Assembly: GCA_947498765.1 (NCBI GenBank)
Contig: CANMLG010000005.1
Coordinates: 186,001-250,000, forward strand
DNA: 64,000 bases
Origin: an uncultured Aquimarina sp.
GTDB lineage: Bacteria; Bacteroidota; Bacteroidia; Flavobacteriales; Flavobacteriaceae
Reading direction: 5' to 3'
The translations under genes were made by a program, and so were the position numbers. The notes under the pieces are model-generated. The model had not been told where the DNA came from. It searched no databases and was given only the letters and a program-made list of their open reading frames with translations. Positions within the stretch are counted from its first letter, which is position 1, and each line of letters opens with the position of its first letter. This document shows positions 63,832 through 64,000 of this stretch, piece after piece.

Positions 63832-64000
63832 TTATTCAACAACCTCTTCTTCTAAGTTGTTTTCTATAATTTCTTCAACTACAGTTACTTCATTATTTAT
63901 ACTAGTACTTGATTGTTCTGATGCCGTCTCATTTTCAACCTCATCAGAAAAATAAGGAAACACATCTAGAATAGGGGATTCTGCAATAGCTGGAATCGTA
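63832..64000 (-). CDS. 3' end of an unknown minus-strand gene
   Basis: The minus strand is open from 64000 to a TAA at 63832-63834, giving 55 residues of a very acidic tail (EVTVVEEIIENNLEEEVVE at the end) preceded by VFPYFSDEVENE. The gene continues beyond the window. It converges on the secreted protein with a 43-nt gap. An acidic, glutamate-rich C-terminus suggests a cytoplasmic or flexible tail; identity unknown. Confidence 0.6.
   Translation of the reverse strand, partial: TIPAIAESPILDVFPYFSDEVENETASEQSSTSINNEVTVVEEIIENNLEEEVVE

Overview
The window is AT-rich DNA from a member of the Bacteroidota, most likely a marine, agar- or porphyran-degrading flavobacterium (Flavobacteriaceae). The evidence is type IX secretion (T9SS) sorting tails on several large exported proteins, a PorP/SprF-type protein paired with a giant CHU_C-type adhesin, GH16 agarase/porphyranase-like enzymes, zeaxanthin-type carotenoid genes, a bacillithiol gene (bshC), candidate TAnnTTTG promoter elements and almost no Shine-Dalgarno sequences. 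No tRNA, rRNA, transposase, prophage or CRISPR array was recognised. Most of the window is ordinary chromosome, with accessory islands at about 1-3.6 kb, 35-41 kb, 45-51 kb and 54.5-64 kb.

Layout. 1-3.3 kb: the tail of one secreted multi-domain protein followed by a complete GH16 enzyme with the same C-terminal modules, then a palindromic repeat. 3.6-18 kb: mostly minus-strand housekeeping genes: a lipoprotein, a DUF922/LysM envelope group, guaA, a ThuA protein, bshC, rimO and a periplasmic folding group (SurA-like lipoprotein, surA, moxR). 18-29 kb: recQ, tatC, lptB, a repeat lipoprotein, a GT117/DUF2723 membrane glycosyltransferase, a cysteine-less thioredoxin and a YkuE-like phosphoesterase. 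29-35 kb: a cluster of hairpins that may be a small RNA, polA, DUF1304 and an ABC pair. 35-41 kb: an SprF-like protein with a 1643-residue adhesin. 42-45 kb: the rplM-rpsI-rpsB-tsf ribosomal cluster with several RNA hairpins. 45-47 kb: a merC-folE-COG0523 operon behind a perfect palindrome, which looks like a zinc-limitation unit. 47-51 kb: a second GH16 enzyme with duplicated carbohydrate-binding modules. 51-54 kb: VF530, tlpA-like, rlmN and mtfA-like genes. 54.6-60.2 kb: a carotenoid operon (merR-crtI-crtB-crtZ-crtY-rhodanese). 60.6-63.8 kb: amtB followed by two unrecognised exported proteins. The right edge cuts a minus-strand gene.

How the genes work together. The GH16 enzymes would be exported through Sec and T9SS to cut red-algal galactans at or outside the cell surface. 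The SprF-like protein should serve export of the neighbouring adhesin. CrtB, CrtI, CrtY and CrtZ suffice to turn geranylgeranyl diphosphate into zeaxanthin; the GGPP synthase is not in the window. The merC-folE-COG0523 set fits metal sparing: a GTPase that could supply zinc, next to the zinc enzyme FolE.

The observations most worth following are the palindrome-controlled metal operon, the CarH-like regulator that lacks the cobalamin-ligand histidine, the free-standing CstB-like double rhodanese in the pigment operon, the hairpin cluster before polA, the large palindromic repeat whose half-copy supplies the end of the COG0523 gene, and the unrelated heptamer repeat arrays between genes. No single gene cluster here is clearly a wholly new system. 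All functional calls come from reading motifs by eye; no database search was run.
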